This document shows, piece after piece, positions 26,636 through 35,007 of a DNA stretch of 39,509 bases; position 1 is the first letter of the stretch; each line of letters opens with the position of its first letter. A program made the position numbers and the translations under genes. The notes beneath the pieces were generated by a model. It did no database searches. It had not been told where the DNA came from and saw only the letters and a program-made list of their open reading frames with translations. Origin of the DNA: Neoaquamicrobium microcysteis. GTDB taxonomy: Bacteria > Pseudomonadota > Alphaproteobacteria > Rhizobiales > Rhizobiaceae. The DNA is taken from assembly GCF_008180155.1 (NCBI RefSeq), contig NZ_VSZS01000048.1, forward strand, positions 1-39,509, written 5' to 3'.

Positions 26636-27625
26636 TCATGCAGCCTGATGCGCAAAACTGCCGGTCGTGATCTCCACGAGCCCGGCATCGCTACGAAAGA
26701 CAAAGAGCGCGTCGAGCCCCAGCCTGCGGGCAAGGGCGGGGCCGGCCTCGCCAGCCGCCATCAGCGCGGTTGCAAAGCCATCCGCGTTCAACCCCGTGTC
26801 GGCCATGACGCTGACGCTGGCAAGGCGCGTTGCGACCGGCTCTCCCCTTGCCGGATCGATGATGTGGCTGTAGCGCCGCGCGCCGACATCATATCCGTTG
26901 ACCTTATCGCCAGAGGTGGCGATGGCGCGGTCCTTGAGCGCGACGATCGCGACGGGGGCCTGCTCTTGCGGCAGCGGGTTTTCGACCGCCACCTGCCAAG
27001 GGCGTCCCGAGGGATGCTCACCCCGCGCGGCAAGCTCGCCGCCCAGATCGATGAGGAAGTCGTGGGAACCTGCGGCCTCGACGGTCCTGGCGATGCGGTC
27101 CAACGCGTAGCCCTTGGCGATGCCGCACAGGTCGAGCGTGACGGCGGGATCCTCGCGCAGTATCTGCCCGTCGCCGATGGAAAGGGTGCGCCAGCCGTGC
27201 AGCGGAGCGGCACCGGCGATCGGCCCAAACCCCCAGCGCGAGACCAAAGGCCCCACGGTCGGATCGAAGAAACCGCCGCTGGCCTTGGCAAGGTCAAGCG
27301 CGCGCTTCGTGACTGTCGCGACCTCGCCTGGCACCGCGAAGGCCTTGCTGCCGCCGGCGTTGAACTGGCCCAGAATGCTGTCTGGCCGCCATGGCGAAAA
27401 GAGGTGGTCGAGCTCTGCCAGAAGGGCGGTGATCTGCTCATGGAGCGCGTCGCAATCAGCTTGTTGCGGAAGCGTCAGCCGCCAATGCGTCCCGAAAGCG
27501 CTGCCGCCGATAACCTGCAAGGCCTCCGATGCTCCGGTTGCCGTGGGAGCGCAACCGGCGATGGCTGCGGCCCCGGCAAGGGCCAGAAGATGGCGCCGTG
27601 TGATGAAACCGTGCCGACCATCCAT
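26636..27625 (-). CDS. apbE: ApbE, FAD:protein FMN transferase
   Basis: ApbE attaches FMN to Thr residues of NqrB and NqrC. The 329-residue protein has a Tat-like lipoprotein start (ITRRHLLALAGAAAIAGCA; Arg-Arg followed by lipobox AGC), a mature part GSAFGTHWRLTLPQQADCDA, and conserved ApbE segments (FDPTVGPLVSRWGFGP, LDLCGIAKGYALDRIA, FLIDLGGELAARGEHPSGR, YSHIIDPARGEPV). The ATG at 27625 has AGGAT upstream and lies 4 bp after nqrF. Location inside the operon fits dedicated flavinylation of this complex. Confidence 0.95.
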   Translation of the reverse strand: MDGRHGFITRRHLLALAGAAAIAGCAPTATGASEALQVIGGSAFGTHWRLTLPQQADCDALHEQITALLAELDHLFSPWRPDSILGQFNAGGSKAFAVPGEVATVTKRALDLAKASGGFFDPTVGPLVSRWGFGPIAGAAPLHGWRTLSIGDGQILREDPAVTLDLCGIAKGYALDRIARTVEAAGSHDFLIDLGGELAARGEHPSGRPWQVAVENPLPQEQAPVAIVALKDRAIATSGDKVNGYDVGARRYSHIIDPARGEPVATRLASVSVMADTGLNADGFATALMAAGEAGPALARRLGLDALFVFRSDAGLVEITTGSFAHQAA

Positions 27626-27629
27626 TGCC

Positions 27630-28850
27630 TTATCCTCCGAAATCATCGTTGAAGATCGAGTGCGGCTCGACGCCGAGGCGTTCCAGCATGGCAAGGACCG
27701 CCGAAATCATCACGGGCGGGCCGCACAGATAATATTCGCAATCGTCGGGCGCGGGGAGCTTTTCCAGTGCCCTACGCACCGTGTCGTGGATGAAGCCGGT
27801 GGCTCCGGTCCAGCGATCCGCCGGTGCCGGGTCCGACAGGGCCGGCACGAAGGTGAAGTTCTTGTGGCGTGCCGCGATCTCCTCGAACTCCTCGACATAA
27901 AAGAGGTCGGCGGCGGTGCGCGCGCCGTAGAAATAGGACATGCGGCGAGGGGTCTTAAGGCCGATCTGCTCGTGGATCATCGCGCGCAGAGGCGCCATGC
28001 CGACACCGCCGCCGATGAAGACCATCTCGCGCTGCGTCGGCTGCACGTGGAACTCGCCGAAGGGCCCGCCAACCGCGACCACATCGCCCGGCTTCAGAGC
28101 GAAGAGGTAGGACGAGACAATGCCGGGCGGAACGTCGTGTTCGCGGCCGGCGGGCGGGACGGCTAAGCGGATGTTGAAGACGATGAGCCCGCGATCCTGC
28201 GGGCGCGACGCGATCGAATAAGCCCGCGTGACATGCCCCGGCGAGGACGAGCGCAAAGCAAACCAGCCAGCTATTCTCCAGGCGGCTCGATGGGCCGGAT
28301 CGATGTCGATGGTCGCGAGATCAAGCGTATAGGCAGGCGCGGTCAGTTGCGCGAAGCCGCCCGCGCGAAAGCGGAACGCGCGGCCCTCTGGCAATTCCAG
28401 CACCAACTCGCGAATCAGCGGCGCCAGCATGCGGTTCGACCGCACGGTGCAGGCAAACGTTTCGGCTGCCAGGATGTTGCCCGACACCACGACGTCGACC
28501 GGGCCGCGCAGCCGCGTCTGGCAGGCAAGGCGCACATGGGCGCGTCGCTCGGCGGGGGAAAGCAGCGCACGCTCCGTCGCCTGCAGCGCACCGGCGCCTT
28601 CGCCGGCAACGCTTACGCGGCACAGCCCGCACGTGCCGCTGCCACCGCAGGCGGCCGGGATCGCGATGCCCGCGCCATGCAACACGGACAGCAGCTGCTC
28701 GCCGCGCGCTGCCTCGATCCGCTTGCCGCCATTGACGGTGACGGTGAGCGAGCCTTGCGGGATCAGCCTGGCCCGCGCAGCCACCAGCGCGGCCGTGAGC
28801 CCAACGAGGAGCAGGATGATGAGGGCCGTGCCAAGCGCGATCTCGGTCAT
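27630..28850 (-). CDS. nqrF: NqrF, NADH-oxidising subunit of Na+-NQR
   Basis: NqrF takes electrons from NADH. The 406-residue protein has an N-terminal membrane helix (residues 4-24), a 2Fe-2S ferredoxin domain with Cys68, Cys74, Cys77 and Cys110 (AACGGSGTCGLCR...LACQ), an FAD domain with RAYSIAS and an NADH domain with GGGVGMAPLRAM and YYLCGPPVM. It has the same order as the Vibrio protein. Start ATG overlaps the nqrE stop (ATGA). Confidence 0.97.
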   Translation of the reverse strand: MTEIALGTALIILLLVGLTAALVAARARLIPQGSLTVTVNGGKRIEAARGEQLLSVLHGAGIAIPAACGGSGTCGLCRVSVAGEGAGALQATERALLSPAERRAHVRLACQTRLRGPVDVVVSGNILAAETFACTVRSNRMLAPLIRELVLELPEGRAFRFRAGGFAQLTAPAYTLDLATIDIDPAHRAAWRIAGWFALRSSSPGHVTRAYSIASRPQDRGLIVFNIRLAVPPAGREHDVPPGIVSSYLFALKPGDVVAVGGPFGEFHVQPTQREMVFIGGGVGMAPLRAMIHEQIGLKTPRRMSYFYGARTAADLFYVEEFEEIAARHKNFTFVPALSDPAPADRWTGATGFIHDTVRRALEKLPAPDDCEYYLCGPPVMISAVLAMLERLGVEPHSIFNDDFGG

Positions 28851-29458
28851 TGCGCCGCCATCTGCGCAAAGGCGCTGAAACCGAGCGACATCATGCCGGA
28901 CAGGACGAAGGCGATGCCCAGCCCGCGCAACCCGCCGGGAAGGTCGGCATAGGCTAGCCGCGTGCGGATCGCGCCGAGCATGACGACGGCAATTGCAAAG
29001 CCGGTACCGCTGCCGATCCCATAGACGGCCGCCTGCGCCAGGTCGTAGCTGCGCTCGACCATAAAGAGATTGCCGCCAAGAATGGCGCAATGGACCGTCA
29101 GGAGCGGCAGGAACGCGCCGAAGGAGGCCTGCACCGCTGGCAGAAAGCGTTCGAGCAGCATCTCTATGAGTTGGACGCTGGCGGCGACCGTTCCGATGAA
29201 GGTCAACAGCGCAAGGTAGGACAGGTCGACCTCCGGCATGCCGGCCCATGCCCAGGCCCCCGGCGCAAGCACCGCGCCATAGATCATCTGGTTGAGCGGC
29301 ACGGTCAGCCCCATCACGAAGATGACGGCAAGGCCGAGCCCGAAGGCTGTGCCCGTACGCCTGGAAAGGGCAAGAAAGGTGCAAAGGCCCAGGAAATAGG
29401 TCAGCGGCATGTTCTCCACGAACACCGCACGAAGAAAGAGCGCGCCGAGATCCCCCAT
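28847..29458 (-). CDS. nqrE: NqrE, membrane subunit of Na+-NQR
   Basis: A 203-residue membrane protein with six helices, related to RnfA. Motifs include VENMPLTYFLGLCTFLALSR near the start and the Cys-containing LTVHCAILGGNLFMVERSY. NqrD and NqrE together hold a membrane Fe centre and form part of the ion path. Overlaps nqrD by 1 bp (TGATG) and nqrF by 4 bp. Confidence 0.95.
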   Translation of the reverse strand: MGDLGALFLRAVFVENMPLTYFLGLCTFLALSRRTGTAFGLGLAVIFVMGLTVPLNQMIYGAVLAPGAWAWAGMPEVDLSYLALLTFIGTVAASVQLIEMLLERFLPAVQASFGAFLPLLTVHCAILGGNLFMVERSYDLAQAAVYGIGSGTGFAIAVVMLGAIRTRLAYADLPGGLRGLGIAFVLSGMMSLGFSAFAQMAAQ

Positions 29459-30120
29459 CAGTCTTGGCTCGCGATCTCATGCGGCGAAAACTCGGTGTCC
29501 TCCACCTGCTCCGGCCACAGGCTGCGCATAGCCCAGACCAGACCGCCGAGGAGGAAGAAGGCGCTGGGGGCAAGCAGCATGAGACCGAGCGGGGTGAACC
29601 AGCCACCCTCCTCGGCAAGCGGGAGAAGCTGGATGCCCAAGAGGCGCCCGGCACCGAAAAGCTCGCGCGTGGCGCCGATGACCACCAGCACCAGCCCGTA
29701 GCCAAGGCCGCTGCCGAGGGCATCGACCATGGAGCGCAAGGGCGGGTTGGCGCGCGCAAAGGATTCGGTGCGGCCGAGCACAATGCAGTTCGTGGCGATC
29801 AGGCTGACGAAGACCGAAAGCCTCTGGCTCAGCTCGAAGAAGAAGGCTTGGAGAAACTGGTCGACAACGATGACCATGGATGCGACGACGATGATCTGCA
29901 CGATCAGCCGAATGGCGGCCGGGATATGCGCCCTGATCAGGCTGATCACGCCCGCCGCGCAGACGATGACGACGGTGAGCGCGGTCGCCATGGTCAGCGC
30001 CGTGTCGAGAGACGTCGTCACTGCGAGCGCCGAGCAGATGCCCAGGATCTGCAGCGTCACCGGGTTCTGGCGGATCAGCGGCGCAGTCAGCGTGCCCCAA
30101 AGGCCCTCGGCGGCAGCCAT
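29458..30120 (-). CDS. nqrD: NqrD, membrane subunit of Na+-NQR
   Basis: A 220-residue membrane protein with six helices, related to RnfE. Family landmarks: NPVTLQILGICSALAVTTSL, LIVQIIVVASMVIVVDQFLQ and the Cys in FVSLIATNCIVLGRTESFAR. It pairs with NqrE around the shared Fe centre. The start at 30120 lies 2 bp after the nqrC stop. Confidence 0.95.
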   Translation of the reverse strand: MAAAEGLWGTLTAPLIRQNPVTLQILGICSALAVTTSLDTALTMATALTVVIVCAAGVISLIRAHIPAAIRLIVQIIVVASMVIVVDQFLQAFFFELSQRLSVFVSLIATNCIVLGRTESFARANPPLRSMVDALGSGLGYGLVLVVIGATRELFGAGRLLGIQLLPLAEEGGWFTPLGLMLLAPSAFFLLGGLVWAMRSLWPEQVEDTEFSPHEIASQD

Positions 30121-30122
30121 GG

Positions 30123-30923
30123 CTAGAACTCCCGGCGTCGGATGGCGGCCATCAGCGGTCCATAGCCGTGCGGCCCGACCCAGAAGCGCACCATCTGGGT
30201 GATGGCGTTGCTGGTGCGCGTGGCGCCGGTGATGCCGTCGACCTCGTGGTCGGTGCGGGCCTGCCCGCGTGCCACGGTAAAGCGCGCGCTGCCGGCCGCA
30301 TCGAATAGCTGTTTACCGGCAAAGCTCTGCTGCCAGCGCGGCTCCTCGATCCGTGCGCCAAGGCCTGGCGTTTCGCTCTGTTCGGTGATGGCGATGCCGG
30401 CCAGCGTCTGCATGTCGCCATTAAGCGCGAGCAATGCCTGGATCCGGCCATTGTAGCCGGTGCCGACGATCGGCAGGATGGCAAGCGAGACGCGCTCGCC
30501 CTCGCGCAGCAGGTAGATCTGCGCGAAATCGGGCCGCGAGCGGATGCCCGCCACATCATCGCCCGGCGCGATTTCGGTCCAGTTGGCCGGATCGGACAGC
30601 GCTGCCTGCAAGGTCTCCGGGGTGATCTCGGCCGCCGCGGTGCCGCGCCTGAGATCGACCACCACCGTGGACAGGGCCGCGCCGCCCGCCGCGCCCACCA
30701 GTTCGGCCATCCCCGGCACGGCCGCGATTAGGGCTTCTAGCCGCGCCTCCTGCTCGGCCGCCCTGTTCTGCGCCTGGATCGGACGCAGCACGACGGTTGC
30801 CGCCGTCACCATCAGCGCGCAGGCGGCCGAGACGATGAAGGCGACGCAGAGCGTCTTCACGCGGCTTTCATTGGGCGTCGACAGAAACTTGCGCCAGACC
30901 GAGATCGGGTTGAGGTCAGCCAA
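30123..30923 (-). CDS. nqrC: NqrC, flavin-carrying subunit of Na+-NQR
   Basis: NqrC carries FMN bound covalently to Thr. The 266-residue protein has an N-terminal membrane helix (about 22-43), a periplasmic domain with TGYNGRIQALLALNGDMQTL and ITEQSETPGLGARI, and the attachment motif DGITGATRTSNAI near residue 230. The proposed start is TTG at 30923, supported by GGAGG upstream and by the family N-terminus (LNPISVWRKFLSTPNESRVK). It overlaps the nqrB end by 8 bp. The motif is intact, so this subunit can be flavinylated by the ApbE of the operon. Confidence 0.92.
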   Translation of the reverse strand: MADLNPISVWRKFLSTPNESRVKTLCVAFIVSAACALMVTAATVVLRPIQAQNRAAEQEARLEALIAAVPGMAELVGAAGGAALSTVVVDLRRGTAAAEITPETLQAALSDPANWTEIAPGDDVAGIRSRPDFAQIYLLREGERVSLAILPIVGTGYNGRIQALLALNGDMQTLAGIAITEQSETPGLGARIEEPRWQQSFAGKQLFDAAGSARFTVARGQARTDHEVDGITGATRTSNAITQMVRFWVGPHGYGPLMAAIRRREF

Positions 30924-31689
30924 GACGTGGCCTCCTTGCCTGCCAAATGCGCAGCGCGATGTCGTCGAGAAGGGGAGCGGAGAGGGCGGCAAGCAGCGCC
31001 GCCGAAATAGCGATCTGCACCGGCTGGCCCGCGCTCCAGTTCAGCGCGAAGATCACGACGAGCCCGCCATAGAGAGCGCCATGCGCCAGCCGTCCGAGAG
31101 GGGTGGCGGCCGCCGTCACTGGGTCGCACACGAGCAGGACGAGCACGACGCCGGCCGCGATGAGCTGCTGCTGCGGCAAGGGCGCGAGCATGGAGCCTGC
31201 CGCAAGCGCGATCACCGTTCCGGCGACGACGCGCCAGGGCATCACACCAAACAGCGTGCCGATGAGGATGGCCGGCAGGACCGACCAGCCGAGCTGGACC
31301 GGAAGCTGGGGCCAAGGCGCGGACGCAAAGCCGAAGCCCAGGAATGCGATGGTGATCGTGGCCGGGTTGACGATGTTTCGGCCCCATCCGCCAAAGGCGA
31401 GTTCACCCATGACAACGCCGAAGCTGATGCCCAGCGCGAACGGGATCGGCCCCAGTTCGAGCGGCGCGAGCACAGCGATGGCAAGCGCGCACAAGGCGCC
31501 GGCGAAGGAAGGCGGCTGCGCGCGCGCCAACATGAAGATGAGGTGCCATGCACCCGCCACCACGAGCGTGAAGCCAAGACGAACGAGACCCTCCAGCCCC
31601 GACGAAAGCAGCCATGTCAGCGCCAGCGGAAAGACTGCCGCAAGCATGAGGAGCGCCACGGTTTCGCGGTCCCATATGCCCCGCATCAT
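30916..31689 (-). CDS. nqrB: NqrB-like membrane subunit, short form without visible flavin site
   Basis: A 257-residue membrane protein with about eight helices. The end matches NqrB/RnfD (VCDPVTAAATPLGRLAHGAL, AALSAPLLDDIALRIWQ), as does the early FGGWGRNIVNPATITIAF. Usual NqrB is about 400 residues. The region between the NPA segment and the next helix is short here, and I see no S/T-G-A-T motif anywhere, so the usual FMN-Thr is missing. The N-terminal arm is also much shorter. It lies in order between nqrA and nqrC and overlaps both, so it is the NqrB position. It may bind flavin in another way or be a divergent subfamily. Confidence 0.8.
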   Translation of the reverse strand: MMRGIWDRETVALLMLAAVFPLALTWLLSSGLEGLVRLGFTLVVAGAWHLIFMLARAQPPSFAGALCALAIAVLAPLELGPIPFALGISFGVVMGELAFGGWGRNIVNPATITIAFLGFGFASAPWPQLPVQLGWSVLPAILIGTLFGVMPWRVVAGTVIALAAGSMLAPLPQQQLIAAGVVLVLLVCDPVTAAATPLGRLAHGALYGGLVVIFALNWSAGQPVQIAISAALLAALSAPLLDDIALRIWQARRPRLG

Positions 31690-32912
31690 GCCGCTTCCTC
31701 CCTCGCGATCTGGTCGATCATGGCGCGCAGCATGCGCGACAGGCGCGGCGAGGCGGCGGTGACGAAATCGGCAAGGGCAAGGTCTTCCTCAAGCAGCGAC
31801 AGCGCGCCGAGTTGGACCGCCGTTTCGGCATCGTTCGCGGCAATCGCGCGGGCAAGCGGGGCAGCGGGCAGGATGCCGCCGAATGCATGGTCGAGGGCTG
31901 CCGTCGGGATGATCGGCATGGGCCGGCTTGCCCCCTTCAGCGCTTTGGAAAACCAGTTCCGGCGCGGCGCCTCGCTGCGCCCGGCAAGCGCGGTCACCTG
32001 CCGGTGCCACGGCCCCAGCCAGCGCGCCTCCTGCCCACAGCCTACCAGAAGCCGGTGCGGCCCGGGCTTCAAGATGTCGTAACACAGGCCGCGCAGATCG
32101 GCTCCCGGCTGGCAACGCACCAGCCGCGCCTCGCGCAGCGCAGGACCTGCAACGCTTACCAGGCGGGTTTGGGGCACCAGGCCCTCAACAAGGAACGCGC
32201 CGATGCCGGCCACGTCCTCGGCATGGACGTCCCAGACGGGCGCGTTCGGCAAAGCGGGATGACGCAACGCCATCTGGAAGCCAGCAAGCCCGTGGGGATG
32301 GGCCGGACCGACCAGCGCCGGCCGCAGCCGGTCGTCTCGTGGGGTCGCGCCTGTAGCGGCGTAAGCCTTGTCATGGCACAGATACACCGGCCCGTTTGTG
32401 AGCTGCAAGAGCGCGGCAAGCCCGCGTGCGAAAGCCTCCTCGCGCCCGTTAATGGCAATGGCGGGCGAGGGCGCGCCGGGGCGGCTGTCGGCCGCCATCA
32501 CGAAGATGGCGGCGGGCATTTCCTGCGGCGCGGCGATGCGCCCGAAGGGGCGCGACCTAAACATTGTCCAAAGCCCGCCCGCAAGAAGAGCGGCCCGGAT
32601 TGTCCCTCCGTCGTCGGCGCTCCTTGCGGCCTCATGCACATGCCGGCCGGCCTTGCCGTCGTGGAAGAAAACAATGCTCGACAGGCGCCGGCCCGGGCCG
32701 ATGTCGAGCGCGGCAACGTCGCCGCCGACCGGGGCCACCAGTACCATCTGCGGATGACGGCGCGAGCGCAGTACTGGCTGGCCCTGTTCCACACGCTCGC
32801 CCTCGCTGACCAGCGCATCGACGCGCAAATCCTTGTCCGGGCCCGCAAACAGCGCGCTTTGATCTGTAATGAGCGTCTGAATAACAGCACTCCCCCGCCA
32901 GGCTTTGCTCAA
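31686..32912 (-). CDS. nqrA: NqrA, quinone-side peripheral subunit of Na+-NQR
   Basis: A 408-residue soluble protein with an N-terminal barrel-like domain (ALVSEGERVEQGQPVLRSRR, VLVAPVGGDVAALDIGPGRR) and the NqrA body (GPVYLCHDKAYAATGATPRD, PHGLAGFQMALRHPALPNAP). Slightly shorter than the usual about 445. The best start is a TTG at 32912 because no ATG or GTG with a good ribosome site fits; the true start is uncertain. It is the first gene of the operon. The stop overlaps the nqrB start by 4 bp. An FNR/FixK-type box lies 45 bp upstream of the start. Confidence 0.88.
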   Translation of the reverse strand: MSKAWRGSAVIQTLITDQSALFAGPDKDLRVDALVSEGERVEQGQPVLRSRRHPQMVLVAPVGGDVAALDIGPGRRLSSIVFFHDGKAGRHVHEAARSADDGGTIRAALLAGGLWTMFRSRPFGRIAAPQEMPAAIFVMAADSRPGAPSPAIAINGREEAFARGLAALLQLTNGPVYLCHDKAYAATGATPRDDRLRPALVGPAHPHGLAGFQMALRHPALPNAPVWDVHAEDVAGIGAFLVEGLVPQTRLVSVAGPALREARLVRCQPGADLRGLCYDILKPGPHRLLVGCGQEARWLGPWHRQVTALAGRSEAPRRNWFSKALKGASRPMPIIPTAALDHAFGGILPAAPLARAIAANDAETAVQLGALSLLEEDLALADFVTAASPRLSRMLRAMIDQIAREEAA

Positions 32913-32956
32913 CGCAAGATGTCGCCAAGGTTGAGCCAGTAGAGCGCCTGAGCGCC

Positions 32957-32970
32957 TTGATCTGGATCAC
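32957..32970. promoter_or_regulatory. FNR/FixK (FnrL-type) box between nqr and the cytochrome gene
   Basis: TTGATCTGGATCAC matches the alphaproteobacterial FNR/FixK consensus TTGAT-N4-ATCAA at 9 of 10 fixed bases. It lies between the divergent nqrA and cytochrome genes, 45 bp from the first and 78 bp from the second start. This suggests control by low oxygen. Confidence 0.65.
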
Positions 32971-33048
32971 TCCCTCAAGCTCATCATTGCTGCTACGTAA
33001 AGCGTTCTGTTAGCTTGGACGCTATCAATTAGGGAAGTGGAGGACAAT

Positions 33049-34221
33049 ATGCGATCGAAGCTGGTGGCGCTTGTCGCGTTGGTCTGCCTTCTGCCGGCCG
33101 TGGCCGTGTGGCTAGGACATGAAGGCATGGCCCAGGATCAGGACATTGCCGAGGAAACGGACGAGGCGCCGATCTTCCTGATGCCACAAAGCGGGCCATT
33201 TTCGCCGGAGACGATCGCCGTCCCGCAGAGCGCGGCCATCACCGCCTGGGCACGCTCAGGCCATGCAGATGCGTCGGCGCTGGCCTTTTCCTACTGGAAC
33301 GCCTCGGGTGCAATCCCGTCGGCCTGCGCCGTGTGTCATGCCGGCACCGGCTTTCGTGCCTTTCACGGCCTTGATGGCGAGACGCCCGGCCTGCCGCCGG
33401 CACCGGTTCCCATAGGCAGCGTCGTGGATTGCCAGACCTGCCACAATCCGGGTCTTGCCGCGGTGACGCAGATCGTACTTCCCAGCGGACGGAGCCATCC
33501 GATTGACCCCGGCGAAGCCTCCTGCACGACCTGCCATCAGGGCCGCGCCTCGGGTGTTAGCATCGCCAGTACGCTTGAAGGGCGTGAGGAAGACACGCCC
33601 GATGAAGCGCTCACCTTCATCAACCCCCATTATGCAACGGCGGCCGCAACGCGGCTCGGCGGCTATGGCCAGATCGGCTACCACTATCCCGACAAGGACT
33701 ATTCTGGCCGCTTCCTGCATGCGCGCCCCGTCGCCAGCTGCGCCTCCTGCCACGATCCGCACAGCCTCAGCGTAGCGGAGGAAACCTGCCTGACCTGCCA
33801 CCAGACAGGCAACGCAGGCGAGATCCGCATTGCGCGCGTCAGCTTTGATGGCAGCGGTGACCTGCGCAAGGGCATTGCCGGGGACATCGCGGCCAACAGT
33901 CGGCGCCTGCTGTCCATGATCGAGGAGTATGCGCGCACCGTCGGGCAAGCGAACCTCGTCTATGACGGCGCGCGCCACCCCTATTTCTTTGCCGATGACA
34001 ATGGCGACGGCATCGCCGATCAGACAGAGGGCCGCCCCGTGCCCTATAAGTCATGGACCCCGCGCCTTCTTAAGGCAGCATATAACTGGAAGGTCGTCGG
34101 CTCGGATGTAGGCATCCATGTTCACAACCCGCCCTATGCGCTCGAGCTCCTCCACGATTCCATGGAGGATCTGGCCGGTCCGCTAAGGCTCGACTTCAAT
34201 GCGCTCAACCTAGGCCGTTGA
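33049..34221 (+). CDS. Secreted five-heme cytochrome c
   Basis: A 390-residue exported protein: signal peptide MRSKLVALVALVCLLPAVAV with cleavage near MAQD, then five C-x-x-C-H heme sites: CAVCH, CQTCH, CTTCH, CASCH and CLTCH. The spacing pairs hemes 4 and 5 closely, as in the doubled-CXXCH group of multiheme cytochromes. The C-terminal third has no heme motif but holds an Asp-rich DDNGDGIADQTEG that could bind calcium. The ATG at 33049 is chosen over the GTG at 33037 because GGAGGA precedes it and the signal peptide fits. It is divergent from nqr and shares the FNR-type box, so the two units are probably co-regulated. Electron partner unknown. Confidence 0.9.
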   Translation: MRSKLVALVALVCLLPAVAVWLGHEGMAQDQDIAEETDEAPIFLMPQSGPFSPETIAVPQSAAITAWARSGHADASALAFSYWNASGAIPSACAVCHAGTGFRAFHGLDGETPGLPPAPVPIGSVVDCQTCHNPGLAAVTQIVLPSGRSHPIDPGEASCTTCHQGRASGVSIASTLEGREEDTPDEALTFINPHYATAAATRLGGYGQIGYHYPDKDYSGRFLHARPVASCASCHDPHSLSVAEETCLTCHQTGNAGEIRIARVSFDGSGDLRKGIAGDIAANSRRLLSMIEEYARTVGQANLVYDGARHPYFFADDNGDGIADQTEGRPVPYKSWTPRLLKAAYNWKVVGSDVGIHVHNPPYALELLHDSMEDLAGPLRLDFNALNLGR

Positions 34222-34228
34222 AGATTAG

Positions 34229-34253
34229 CGCAGGCGATGCCGCATCGCCTGCG
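34229..34253 (+). terminator. Hairpin after the cytochrome gene
   Basis: Perfect 10-bp inverted repeat (CGCAGGCGAT and ATCGCCTGCG) with a 5-nt loop just after the cytochrome stop. The U-run is missing, so it is a weak terminator or mRNA-end stem. Confidence 0.5.
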
Positions 34254-34281
34254 ATCAAGACAGACCCTGAAACTTCGGAAT

Positions 34282-34472
34282 TCATGTTGGATTCACATCG
34301 ATGACGTAGGCGGCGTTCGGGAAATGCTGGACGTAGGCACTAATCTCGCCGCGCCGGCCAGCCGCCACTCGTCGCCGTCCTCGCTTGTGTAAAAGACCCG
34401 TTCCTGGTTGAGCATGAGGTCTTCCGCCGCTGTAGCGCCGAGCCACACACTGGATGCGCGAAGCTCGGCATC
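34282..34472 (-). pseudogene. Small frameshifted remnant downstream of the DUF2171 gene
   Basis: Directly after the DUF2171 stop, one frame reads ELRASSVWLGATAAEDLMLN and RVFYTSEDGDEWRLAG. A second frame then reads GRRGEISAYVQHFPNAAYVI ending DVNPT at TGA 34282. The two join at one shift near 34355 and look like one small protein (about 60 residues), broken by a single-base change. No family is recognised with confidence. Confidence 0.4.
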
Positions 34473-34475
34473 ACC

Positions 34476-34934
34476 TCAGTGCCGGTGTTCTGGCATGTCC
34501 TTGAGCTGGTCCTTCGTCCAGTTCGTGACTGCATGAACGTCGCCGTTCTCATCTCGCATGAAGTCGAGTTCTGCGGCAGACACCGCGACCGGTTTGGCCC
34601 CAATGCCAAGGAACCCGCCAACGTCGATGACGACCTGGCTACCGTGAACGTGATTGACGTGCCCGATCTTCTCGTTGCCGGGGCCGTAAATGGTTGCGCC
34701 CTCAAGTACATCGGGCGTGAGTTCGCTTTGGGTGAGTCGTACGTGCTTGCTGTGGTCCATGCTTGGTCCTTTCGGGCTTACGAGGTGGGTGCGAGTGTCG
34801 CTCGCATCAGGAGCCGTTGCGGGATCGTCCGTCGCTGGGATGTACCCAGAAGGTCGATTTTCCGGCGGCCCCTCCCATCTCGGCTTCTGGTCAACTGTGC
34901 CGGGGGCTCCGGCGGGGTCACGTTCGTTTGGCAT
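34476..34934 (-). CDS. PRC-barrel/DUF2171-like stress protein
   Basis: The C-terminal 94 residues form a PRC-barrel-like domain (EGATIYGPGNEKIGHVNHVH, VVIDVGGFLGIGAKPVAVSA, LDFMRDENGDVHAVTNWTKD). PRC-barrels occur in small stress and photosynthetic-complex proteins. The ATG at 34934 gives an extra 58-residue disordered, Pro/Asp-rich N-terminus. I prefer it because a strong AAGGAGAAA ribosome site and a candidate EcfG promoter lie directly upstream and the frame is uninterrupted. An internal start at 34760 (MDHSKHVRLTQSELTP) is the alternative and gives the length seen in many relatives. Confidence 0.7.
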   Translation of the reverse strand: MPNERDPAGAPGTVDQKPRWEGPPENRPSGYIPATDDPATAPDASDTRTHLVSPKGPSMDHSKHVRLTQSELTPDVLEGATIYGPGNEKIGHVNHVHGSQVVIDVGGFLGIGAKPVAVSAAELDFMRDENGDVHAVTNWTKDQLKDMPEHRH

Positions 34935-34957
34935 CGCTCGTTTCTCCTTGAATGCCG

Positions 34958-34982
34958 AACAATCATTATGTGCAAACGTTCC
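34958..34982 (-). promoter_or_regulatory. Candidate EcfG (general stress response) promoter
   Basis: On the minus strand GGAAC (34978-34982) is followed after 16 bp by TGTT (34958-34961). This fits the alphaproteobacterial EcfG consensus GGAAC-N16-CGTT with one mismatch. It ends 23 bp before the ATG at 34934, a natural leader length. Confidence 0.5.
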
Positions 34983-35007
34983 AAGCGTTGTTGAGGTGGT
35001 CAGCCGG

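Noticed and set aside
28233..32942. Several long plus-strand frames opposite the nqr operon
   Set aside because: They mirror well-defined NQR subunits and show no family pattern, signal peptide or ribosome sites; they are high-GC shadows.
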